Assembly: GCA_030549775.1 (NCBI GenBank)
Contig: CM060175.1
Span: 41,853,415 to 41,917,414 of the forward strand
Origin: Tamarix chinensis
Lineage: Eukaryota > Streptophyta > Magnoliopsida > Caryophyllales > Tamaricaceae
Reading direction: 5' to 3'
DNA: 64,000 nucleotides
In this document: positions 12,501 to 24,500 of the stretch, one piece after another
Layout: every line of letters begins with the position of its first letter
Numbering within the stretch: the first letter of the stretch is position 1
Made by a program: the position numbers and the translations under genes
The notes under the pieces: model-generated
Databases searched by the model: none
What the model saw: the letters and a program-made list of their open reading frames with translations, nothing else
What the model was told of the DNA's origin: nothing

Positions 12501-15500
12501 TATAGTAGCAAATATTGGTAAATATTAGCATATATCGATATTATATCGGCAAATATCAGCCGGTAATCAATATATAGCCGATAAATACGTGAAATTCTAA
12601 ATACGTTGTGTAATTTTGTGTAACGGCTGACCCAAAATTCAATAAATATCTGTCAATATTGCGTATCGAGCTGATATTTAATTGTATGGGCATACGCTTA
12701 CAGCAATTTATAACTTTAATTATGCAAATTAAATTGAGCTAGCAATGAAGTGTACTGCACTAAAATTATGAACACAAACAGTGTTCTGAAAGTTCAACAG
12801 AGAAACACAAAATTCTCAGGGACGAAATAAAATCTCAAATGTCAACAAATTAGAAGTTATGAAAACCTATAATAGTGGTGTTTGTCTGATGACCAAGAGA
12901 AAACACTCTAAGGGGAAGAATAGTGCTGCTAGACCTATTCCAGAGTTTTCAATAAAAAAATTATCATTCCCCCTATTCAAAATTAGTAACAACTTTTTTT
13001 TCTTGTTGAACACTTCTATGTGAAGACGGGTGAGACTCAATTGATAGTTTCAGTTAAATGTTCTTTCCACGGTCTCAATTTGGGGGCGTGGTTCCAGCCA
13101 GTAACCAAAATAATTTTTTCATGTCAAATAAATTTACATGTAGAGGTTCATGGATTAGAAAATAATGTCTAAAGAAGGCATAACCAAAATAAATAAATAA
13201 CCTAAAGAGAACAACATCGTGAACATTCATGGTGCTGTTCCAAAAGGATCAACCTCTTCTCCTACTTCAGCTATTGTCAACCCTGCTGGCTTGATGGTAT
13301 ACCAAATAAGTAATGCTGCTTGTGTTCTGGATTGAGGGAAAGAGTGAGTTGCCACAGCCAAGCCATCCTAAATTGGTCAAGTTTGTTGTGGACCAAGGCA
13401 AGGAATTCTCTGAATGCTGAAGGTTTACCACTATGAAAAGTTCCCCCCCCCCCTTCACATTTGATTTTGAAGCTGATTGTCCTTCCATTCTGATATTGGT
13501 CTTTTTGACCTAGAACATTGATCTTTCAGCTCTGGAAATCTAATTTATCACATGACCAAGGCCAATGGAGAATATTGCTTTTATGGATTAAGTTGCCTGG
13601 CCTACTTTGAACCATTGGTCTTTTGACTGACTGTGTCAACTGCAAGTTGTACTTGTACCGTTTTTTCTTTTATTCGCAGGGAGCCCATAAAGGCAATTAC
13701 AATCCACCATATAGGTGTAACAATTGCCCTAAAGGTGTACAAATACTGAGAGAGATGGGGTTCAAATCCGGAACTTCTAATACGTGGGACCCATCTTCAA
13801 CCACTAGGCTTATGTGCACTGATTAAGTCACTGCAGAGAACACATCTCCTACCCAACATACGTGAGATGATGCAGGGATCTCTTAATTCAATGGGGTTGA
13901 AGTAGACCTACCTAATGGTTCTATCAGAGAATAACATTTTTTTTGTTTCTGAATGGAGGACAGAATTTCCTACTCATTGTTTTGTTGAGGTCACAAGTAG
14001 TTGGTATTTTCGGAAGAAAAGAAAAACTGCCACTACTGCCAAGCCCACTGATGGTCATCAGCAGCAGATAGGCAGGTAAATGGGTGCCAAAGAACCATCA
14101 GCTAGGAGGAGAGGCGGTGAAGCTTACAGTTTCTGCAAAGGGCCAAGAAATAATAACTTAGCCTACTCGGACACCCTCCCTTCGAACTGGAAGTAGTAGC
14201 AGAGACATCAGTCAGTATGCAAAATTACATAAACTGCTTCCACAGATCTAAGTGCTTAAGAGATGATAAGCCACCAAAACGTCAAACAGCTACAATTCCT
14301 ATCACATGATAGCCTTGGTTTCGATTGGAGTATCAGGGGCCTCAACAAAGCAAAAGAATGTAAGACAGTTCGCAAAGACAAATAATATTAGTTTTGTGTG
14401 GTTTGTCAGAAACTAAAGTTAAGTGTAGACATGCTTTTGCTAATTGTAATAAATATCGTCCAGGGATATAATGAACAATCATGATCACCACATGAACAGC
14501 AGGATATCGTGGGTTGGGAACGGGGATCCAGCCATAATAGGTGTTAATCTGCAGGCTTTGTACGATCGAAGCATTCAACTTCCTATTGATCTTTCTTTGC
14601 CACCTTCTGTATATGCTTTGAAATATGGGACCACTAGAAGATCACGATGGTCATAGCTACATTCCTTAGCTTGATATCATAGTCCTCGGATGAGTTTTGG
14701 AGACTTTGATAATTTCAAGAGTTTCTGAATAGTGGCCTAGTAAATGAGAAGCATGCAGAGGAATTTATTTGCACCAAGGCTTTGTAGTGGCTGGCTACAA
14801 TGCAACAAGGCATCGCAGCAGGACACCAAAAAGGTTACAACACGCACACCAAAGGCATGTGACATAGTGCGCCATGGGCTGCTTGGGGAAGCCATTTTGT
14901 CCGAGTGCTACAAATATGTTGAGACTTGTGCAGGTGTTTTCCGAGTGCCACAAACTCGTCATGTGAATCAGTCTACCCAAACACACTGTTGGAACAGGGG
15001 GTTTTCAGGCTTGGTTCGGGCGATGAAGAGATTCAAAACAACAAAGGGATGAATCTTTATAGATCATAACGCCAAAACTAGGGGAGCCCCATGGGTAGGG
15101 TGTTGAATCATCCTAGGTACTCTTTATGCATCGTCAACAACCCAAGATAAAAGGAGAGGCACAATGGAAGAACAGCTGTTCAAGGCAATTTCTAAACATT
15201 GTTTTCCGGTTTGCATATCTTTAAAACACAAGTATTAAGGAGAAGAACTCACCAGAACGCTGTCTGCATAATTTTTACGCAGCCATAGACTTGTCAGAGC
15301 CAGGGTAACAGGCAACTTAGCTGCAGCATCAATCTCCAGGGCTTGATCATAGTAACGCTTGGCAAGATGAAGATCATGCGGAAGTCCTTGTCCATGCTCA
15401 TGCATGAAGCCTAAATTAAACATAGCTTGCGCATTAGACTGTGACTTGGCATGCATGTATGCCTCAGCTGCACGCTCATAATCTTTTTCAGTACCCTAAG

Positions 15501-18500
15501 GAAGGAAAATGAAAATCAGTAAACATGAAGCAGGAAAATTTTAAGGGCAAACTTAAAGAATACTCGTGAAAATCATTACATATTAGCCCAAAGCAAAAAC
15601 CCACTACACCAGTAGATACATACCCTACCATAGTAATATGCATCCCCAATTAACAACGCAGCATGTTCATTGCCCTGCTCAGAAGCCTGCCACCACAAAG
15701 AATGTGCCAATTGATGCCTTTCAGCATCAGTGCAAAATCCAGATTCTCCCATACACATACTACGTTCTCCATACTTGTCAAGAATCCATGCAGCATTACT
15801 TTGTGCAACTTCATAACCAAGCTCAGCCATCCTTGAGTACAGAATCAGTGCTTTACCCACATCACCTTTTAAGTAGGACTCCAACGCCCACCTAGACAAG
15901 GAACTCCATGGCCCCCGTTCTGCAACTAACTTGTACAGCTGGGTAGCCTAAGGAACAACAGCCAAGTGTAAAAGCAAACATTATTGATTGGCCATAGAGT
16001 AATTTTTTACATAATCTAATAGCAACCTGAAGACCTCTGTCACACAGAATGCAGCATACATTCTCATGCATCACAAGGAAGCCTCGAGAAGGTGCAGCCT
16101 GCTTAGTTGAATTTATAAATAGACAGCAAAACATTATAAAAATAAATAAATAAATAGACGGTTCAAGTTCATCCAAGTTTAGGAGCTTAGCCTCTTCATG
16201 TTGAGTACTCTTAGACAAAACATTTCAAGACCACTGACACCACATTTGATGCAAGAAAACAGAAAGGGAAAAAAGCATGAAATTTTCAAAAGATAATGCA
16301 CCATATACCATGCAAGAAATTGCAGTAGCCGGTTTCATGAAATCAGGCTGTTGCATACAATAAGTAATACGCCACATTGTATTTATTTATTTCAATTTTT
16401 CACATGATGCTTGCAGTTCACTATTCATAATTATGTACTATTTAAGTTTAAATTCTCATAAACTATTGTTCTATGGTATAGTATATTATAAGCATTTAAA
16501 TAAGTATTATATGGCAATGTATTTTCATAAGTTAATATTTTCCTTGTGACAAAAATATAAAACAGGTTCATTAATTTCTATTTTCCTTCTACGTTCCAAG
16601 TTCCAACAGATACAGAATTACTTGTGTCACATAAATAAAATTACTCACTGTTCTAACAAATATAAGATAGTACACAAATTGATATTTCAACACATAATAA
16701 TCTGTTATTGATATTTCAACACATTAGATTGCTTAATGTACAATTATAAGCCCAATTATTTTTAAATAACATATGACATACATATATGTCTATTATATAT
16801 TTGATCACACAACATTCAAATGTACACACATTATGGGCATGATAAAATATTGTTAATGATATATTATCTAACATATGATCGAGTGAACTACACACAGCAA
16901 ACAAACCCCCCCCCCAAACAAAAAAAAGAGAGAGAGAGAGAGAGAATCCGAATGTTCTAAGCAGCAGTAAATAGTCCAAACATGAAAATTCCAATTTCAG
17001 GAACTCCAGGTCATTGCCCAATAAACCTTCAACCTTCAATATCAAAATTTCAATTTTCAAGACCTCAACCCCTATAGTCCACCTTCTTTTCCATATGAAA
17101 AGCACTCTGACTTTCATTTTCAATTTTCAGATGAAAATGCCCTAAATGTCCAGACTCTTCATCTCCAAAATTTTCAAAACACTCTGGCTAGCACTAGATA
17201 GCGACTTTGTAGTAAGTACCTCTCAAAACTTCTATCAAACTTTTTCTCTAAATTTCAATTATAAGCCTCAACATCTCTCTCCCACAGATTTTCTCTGCAA
17301 CATCTACTTGAGATGACCAAAAAACAGTTGCAGATCTTCGACAATGATGAAGTGGGCAACAGATGTTTCTTGTTTTGGTATATTAACTCTAGCTTAATTA
17401 TTTGAATATGCTTGACCAAGTCACTCTTGATGATTGAGTTTCTTTTTCAACTTACCAACTTTATACATTTTTTTTTTGGGTTCACATTTTTTTCTTATTC
17501 CCAACTTCTTGCTTTTCAGTTTGGTCCTTTCTTCTTTTTTCTGAACTAGTTTCCTGAATATGTGCCAGTGAAATAACTTTCGAATATCAACCAAAATAAA
17601 TTATTTCAGTGATATATCAGTGGTACAAGCATGAAATAGATTTGGCATTGCATATCGCTTTCAAAACCAGTAACATATCTGCCGATACAATACATATCAG
17701 CAAATAATTTTGTCCATGTCATCTAAAAACGTCATTGGACATGGTATGGCTAGTTTTATAAGAGAGCAATCTTTGAGCTTCTACACAGATCTATGCTTCA
17801 TGAAGAGATCATCGGTTGAAGACTACATTCTAGAGAATGAGAAAATTATCGCAGACACTGATCTCCCCTAGTTTATTTTTCATGATCTGGAAAATTTGAC
17901 AGCTATTTCTATGATTATATACCAGTAAAAAGTTAAAAAGCATGCACATTAAAAAAAAATCTCAAAATAAATCTCCCAATAATAAATACACATTTAGAAA
18001 GTAAGCAAAGTTTGAACTCCTAAGTCAATTCGGAAAGATTAATAGAGGACAAAGATAGTGGTTCTCATTCAGCCAGTAACTTCATTGGCAAATTATAAAT
18101 GGCCTGAAAGCTGCTTCTATGTATGTAGTAGTTGGTGGATACCTTGTCTAACATTGACATCACACTAATTAGTTATAATACATAGGTCAAGCACATGTGA
18201 TACATTTATGAACAATTGAATATTATAATAGTTACATACTCCCTCCACCTCACATTGTTGGCCTTGTTTTGAATATTGAGGTCAAACTTTGACCATTCAT
18301 TTCTTAAGGATTATATTGATCTATGATGCAAAACAGCTTTTGTTAGAATTTGAGAAAAAATAATTATACAATTCTCTTATACTATTTTTTACTAATATAA
18401 TAGGGATAGAAAATAATGGTCGATGTTTAGCCTTGAAAAAAATAAAGTGCCACTGTTGCAAACAATATGGGGCAAAGGTAGTTATATCTGAGGACACTCT

Positions 18501-21500
18501 AAACTTGTCTTAAATTAGGTCACTTGGGAGACTATCACATATCCACAGATAATATTGAGTGACCTAATTTGTAAAGCAATGAGATAAAGCATTGGTCAGA
18601 TTTACTTATACCAAATGTGGGAAGGTTAAGGCTAGGGAAGATGGGTTGGTTGGGGATACTGGCGCTAGCTTAACTATGACTTAGCCAGTTGGTTATGAGT
18701 TATGATTGAGTATGTTATCATTATAGTAGTGTTATTGTTATTACTTAACCAAGTATTTGGCATTTAGGGGAGGGGTATTATGGAATGTTCATATTGAGTC
18801 TGTGACTCGGTGTGTCTTGCTAGCAGTCAGGTGAATGGGGGAAGGGTAATTCTCTTAGGATGGTTGGGGATTACATAGGAAAGGAGGTCGAGTAGGAGGG
18901 GGGAATTAGAAGAAGTGGGAGGAACCATGTCCTCAAATGCCTGGCTTGTATCCACCACTATTTCTCAATTCTTAATATACATTACCTCTTCCATCATCTG
19001 TGTTGTTATTGCTGCTGTGAATGTTGTCCCTGTCTGTTCTATTTCTATCATCTTGGTATCGAAGCGTGTGATGACTGGGAAACAAGATGAGATTGAAAGA
19101 TTTAGAAGAGAAAGTATAAATTATGCAAGAGGAGTGGCAACAAGATGTGGGGGCACTATGGTCAGACACTCAAAGACTAGATAGGATCATTGGGGAGTTG
19201 ACTGAGAAAAAGGATGTGCTAATCAGTTAAGGGAATTATGGTGTTCCAGCTGCAGAGAATGGGAATGAGCAGATGGGAAGGAAAACTGAGATGACAACTC
19301 ATGCAGCTAGAGTAGAGAATCAAGAGTCTGAAGGAGAGTATAAGAATGAACCTCAAGCTATGCACCAAACGGAGTTACCCCTCTTCAATGGTAGTGACCC
19401 TGATAGGTGGATTTTCAATGCTGAATGCTACTTCAACTTGAATCGACTAACGGAAGGGGAAAAATTAAGAGGCTACGACAGTGTCGATGGAGGGACGCGC
19501 CTCAACTTGGTTTCAATATACAGAGGAGGCACAAAAATTCACCTCCTGTGCTGGATTGAAGGAGGAATTACTACTTCAATTTAGAGCAAAGCAAGAGGGG
19601 ACTCTCTGCAAGCATTTCCTTGCCATTAGACAAAAAGCTTCCATAGAAGAGTACCTGGAAAGGTTCGAAGCCATGGCAGCGTTGTTGCAGGGATGGTTGG
19701 CAAGGTAGATTTTGGAAAGTACATTCCTTTATGATCTTAAGCCAACCATTCAGGTGGAGGTCCGTTTGATGAAGCCAGGGAACCTCTTGGAGATGATGGA
19801 GGCCACCCAAATGATTGAGGAGAAGAACCAGGTCCTTCAAGTGGGACAGTTTGGATCAGGGGGTAGTCTGAGCAAAACCACTAGTGCCCAAGGTAATATC
19901 CTAGGCCCAAAGGTTAGATTTATTTATGCTAGACACGGGAAGGTCAAGGCTAGGGAAAATGGGTTGGCTAGGGACTTGTGTTAGCTTGGCTATGACCTAG
20001 CCAGCTGGTTATGAGTTATGATTGAGTCTGTTATGTTATAGTAGTGTTATTGTTATTACCTAACTAAGTATTTGGCATTTAGGGGAGGGATATTATGTAA
20101 TGTTAATATTAAGTCCATTAGTCGATATGCCTTGTTGGCAGTTAGGTGAATGGGGGAGGGGTAATTCTTTTAGGATGGTTGGGGATTAAATAAGAAAGGA
20201 GATCGGATAGGAGGGAGGGAATTGGAAGAAGTGGGAGGAACTAGGTCCTCGAACGCCTGGCTTGTATCTACCACTATTTCTCAATTCTTGATATAAATTA
20301 CCTCTTCCATCATCTATGTTGTTATTGCTGATGTGAATGTCGTCTTTGTCCATTATGTTTCTATCACACTATTATATTTTCTTTGTGGAACATTATTATT
20401 CTTAAACGGCTCATTTAATTTTGCATTAATCCAATGGCTAATGCAAATTTGATAGACTAAATATTTTAGGTAAAGAAGAAGACAACCAATCAACTATCAA
20501 AACTCCAAAATTAAAATGATAAGGTTGTTCATTTAAATGTAAACTAATGCCATGAATGAGTGGGGAAGGTGTGACGTTAGCATCAGAAGAGGATGGCTTC
20601 TAATTTAGCTTGTAGGTATTGAATTCCATTGATGCCAAGATTATCCTTGTGAATCAACATTCTCTTTCCAAGTCTTTAATAATTTTAGGTTAGCTGGGCC
20701 ATATCAAAGAATCTATCACACGAAGTTTTTAAGCATTGTTGGATTAGTATGGCAAAATTATAATTGCCAGAACATGAGCAGATTCAGCTGATTCGGATGG
20801 TGAACTAAGATAGATACAATTATCTTAATAGAATCACCCACATTAACCCTTATTTCCAATCTAGATTTGATGTAATTTTCAAGTGCTTAGAAAAAATCAG
20901 AAGCCTTGCCTTTATTGGATTTATATAAATACTTATTCCAATGGAGGGGGAAAATACTACTTATTCTGTCTTCATCAAAAGACCCAATCAAGCATCAGTT
21001 AATTTGGGTTCCTACTTTTACAATACACACAAGATAGCACCAACTAACCAGACAAATTCACGACTCATCACTATATCTAGTATAAAGGTGCAATTTTTTG
21101 ACAGATCAACTACATAACACTTTTTTCAATAAGTGAGAACAAGATTTTATGAGGAATAAGCTAGAATGGATATATACTCTATGTATGGTTTGTTATAACC
21201 CCAATCTGGATCTTATGATTGAACAATCCAACAATCCAAAAGTTACTAAATAACCTTTTAAAATATTAGAGTAATTGTAGGATCTTATAATCCTAGGTGA
21301 ATTAGCTTTACAATTCTCCATAACTATAATTTTTATTTATCTGCTTGAAAGTCTATTGTTTCCCTCATTCCGGTCGTGTAAATATACATAGAAAGCACAA
21401 GTGAAAAACCACAAAGACAACAAAGAGTGTTGCATTGAAATACCAATATAAGATTCCAAAATCTATCCAAATAGTATCATGAATACACATAAGTTTATAG

Positions 21501-24500
21501 TGTCATTAGTTCAATGAAGTCTATTTAGTTCATAATAATCCTCTGTATTCTCTTTCGTGATATTGGCTAAGACAAATTCAAACCTATGGTATGCGTAAGT
21601 TTAATTCTTGTAATTATTTAATTATCGGCTAACTCAAAACAAAAGAATGAAGTTTATATTCTTGAGTTTCAAATACAAGAATTTCTAATTAGGTATCATA
21701 TGTGAAGTTTATTCGATCTTACGATCTTGCAATCCGATTTTGATAATTTTTCCCCAATTCTATATGGGATTTTGATTCCAACATCGTTAATTCTCTGACA
21801 AAAGGTTATTCATAATAATCCTTTGTATTCTCTTTCGTGATATTGGCTAAGACAAATTCAAACCTATGGTATGCATAAGTTTAATTCTTGTAATTATTTA
21901 ATTATCGGCTAAGCATGAAGTTTATATTCTTGAGTTTCAAATATAAGAATTTCTAATTATGTATCATATGTGAAGTTTATTGGATCTTACGATCTTGCAA
22001 TCCGATATTGATAACTTTTCCCCAATTCTATATGGGATTTTGATTCCAACATCATCGATTCTCTGACAAAAGGTTATTCATAAGCCAGAATGGAAGACAG
22101 CAAAGAAAAAGAGACATAACAACAAAAGTTCAAAACCTCTATGAAGCAGAATCCTAACCCAACTTACCATAAGTAGGTTCTTTTTCAAACCAATCCCAGT
22201 GTGAAACATCTTCGCAAGCTGATAAAAAGCCTTTGGTTGACCTCCATTAGCTGCCATTATAAAGTATTTGCATGCTAGTTTCACGTCCCTTTTAACTCCA
22301 ATTCCTTTGAGATACAAGACCCCAAGATTATAATAGCCACCAGGATCTTCATTATCAGCAGCCCTTTCGAAGTACTCTTTTGCCTGCTCAGAACAGGAAA
22401 AGAATCAGCCGAAAAAAGCTGTCTCAGCTGAGAGAACACATAAATGCAGCAGAGAGACTGAAAACAAATACCAAACGTGCAGGCTGAATCCCACGAGAAA
22501 CCAAAGGAGTCAAGCACTCCACACGTTTGCATCATCTTTGGATGATAAGAAAAAAAGAATTGTAAAAAGAATAATCCCACCTTGAAACTTTCCCAACCAA
22601 AGCTCACCCAAACAAGCTTACAACAGATGTAGTTCATATCAAAAGAAAGGTTCACAATGAACAAACAATAGTCTAACAGCAGATGTCCTTGTTGCGTATT
22701 TGAATTCCACTATTTTGGAAACAATATCAATCGCGATGGTCTAATGAAAGATGGGAGATAAAATCTTTAGAATTTAGCAATAAGAGAAAGGTTAAAGCAC
22801 TTATCTTAGAAAACAAACACGTCTAAAAAAAATATATATATGGGGTAGGGTGATTAGCATTAATTGGGAATAAACTAAGCAGTAGTTTAGCCACTGATCA
22901 ATCATCTTAGTTTTATACACAACAATCAGAATGTCCAAGTATCAATAACTTCTATGGGATGGTTAGATCCTCCTTTCAAGCGTGTAAACAATATCATAAA
23001 TTAAGTATCAATATGAAGGCTTCTCCCACTAAAATTATGGCATCATAAATTCATGACAAACCAGAGACTTCTTTTTATTCAGTAATGCATAACCTTTTTA
23101 CTAGAAAAGTGAACAAACTCAAGTAAAGGCCTGATAATAATGTGTTTATCCACAATAAATGGGAGGCTTTGGGGGTAATAACAGATAAAAGAATCAGGAA
23201 AGAAAGGATATCATACTTTGGTGAAGTTCTTCTTCTCCACCCCATAACCCTTGACATATAAGTATCCGATGCCATTACAGGCTGAATACAGTTGTTGCCT
23301 GACTGCAAGATTAAGCCACTCAAGTGCCTTTGTATAATTCTTCTCAACTCCAGTTCCTCTAACATAAATCTCTCCCAGAAGTTCCATAGATCTTGGTTCT
23401 CCTTTTTCCACAGCTTTAGAAAACCACGATAATGCCTTGGTAGGATCATGTCTCAGTCCTCTCAAACCAAAATAATAGAAAAGTCCAATTTTGTACATTG
23501 CTGCAGCATTACCTTTATGTGCCTGGTACTCCAATATCTGAAAATCCTCATCCTCTTCTCCCCGTGACTTCCTCAATGCTTCCTTATTTTCCTCAGACCC
23601 AAGATGAATTCTTACTGGTTCAATCACAGGGGAATCCTTAGAAATCAAGAAGCTGTTGACAGCCACTTCAGCCAATTCAGCATATAACTTTGCTGCTTTA
23701 TCATACATCTGCACAAAGCAAGATACGGCAACAAATATTCAGATACTCAAATATGTATATGAATATGGGTAGCAGTCTGTCAAGACAACAGAGAAAAGCA
23801 TCCGCCAAGGCAGGGGAAAAAATAAAGCTTTTCTTTTTCAATTTAAGCATTCCAAACAATTACTAAACCCTTAACCAAGGCCATGTCACGTCAGTTAACT
23901 TGAACCAGTGTTAAGGGGGAAGTTAAGTCATAATTCTGCGTGTGTAATGACCTGAAGTAGAGTACTTAAAGTGTATCTGCATACCTATAAAGACTGCATA
24001 ACAGAATGATCTTATTCCCCAAAAAACTCTCTATTTGTCTTTTTGCACAAACCTAGTCAGTCAGCATAGTATCCAAGCCTTTAATGGCTGAAGCCTGAAG
24101 CTGAGTGATGAGAGATAAAACTGAAGTCAATTCGAGACATTTTCAGAAAGTTATTGTGACAGTGAAGTTAGATTGAGAAATATGCTCACTAATCAACAAT
24201 GTCTGCCAAAATAGGATGTACCAGTGGCCTTGAGTTCGCTGATCTACAGCAAAAAAATTCCTACATCTCCATATGCACCAGGATCTCCAGCCACCAATGT
24301 AAAATTTGACAGTGCTAGTAACAAACAATCATGGAACAGATCAGCTGAGATAAAGATTGCTTTATCAACAAAGAGGAAGCTAGGCATCATAGATGGAGCC
24401 CTAGGTGGTCCAAAAGGCGACCCAATCAAAGAGGAGCAATGGGACTTATGTATTTTAAATGCAGTTACAGCTCAAGGTAGAACAATTCTGCATTGTAGAC

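Larger units (their letters stand above)
9529..15252 (-). other. HRD3A intron 5 (5.7 kb), transposon-bearing
   Basis: GT-AG intron. It holds a candidate non-autonomous hAT element (10468-11795), two related copies of a ~270-bp repeat, and a C10+ homopolymer at about 13441-13453. Stretches at 13500-15100 contain short frames on both strands with no family resemblance. I see no retained gene in them. Confidence 0.85.
18600..20366 (+). mobile_element. Gag-only Ty3/gypsy-like element between direct repeats
   Basis: Two direct repeats of about 450 bp (18600-19050 and about 19909-20366) enclose about 0.86 kb with a broken gag frame. Just after the first repeat, TTGGTATCGAAGC (from 19053) resembles a plant initiator-Met tRNA primer-binding site, which supports the LTR reading. 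The 3' end of both repeats is CTATCA. The exact 5' borders and the target-site duplication are unclear. A purine run (TTAGGGGAGGG) lies inside both repeats, so the true LTR may be shorter and the array more complex. No protease, RT or integrase is present. Confidence 0.7.
15948..22167 (-). other. HRD3A intron 3 (6.2 kb), transposon-bearing
   Basis: GT-AG intron. Contains a Stowaway-like MITE (18239-18481), a gag-only gypsy-like element (18600-20366) and a tandem duplication (21531-22083). A (GA)n run lies at about 16927-16945 beside a C/A homopolymer. The remaining stretches (16000-18200 and 20370-21500) are AT-rich with nothing recognised. Confidence 0.85.

Noticed and set aside
13755..13785. 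GGGGTTCAAATCCGGAAC resembling a tRNA B box
   Set aside because: No matching A box at the right distance, no cloverleaf and no flanking direct repeats, so neither a tRNA nor a SINE can be supported.
14342..15052. Open frames on both strands in intron 5 (14471-14656, 14744-15052 plus; 14342-14578, 14795-14986 minus)
   Set aside because: No recognised domain and frames overlap in opposite strands; they lie inside a spliced intron of HRD3A.
22281..22664. Minus-strand open frame running through HRD3A exon 3 and upstream intron
   Set aside because: It reads exon 3 in a different frame or intron sequence; the exon model with AG/GT borders explains the conserved part.
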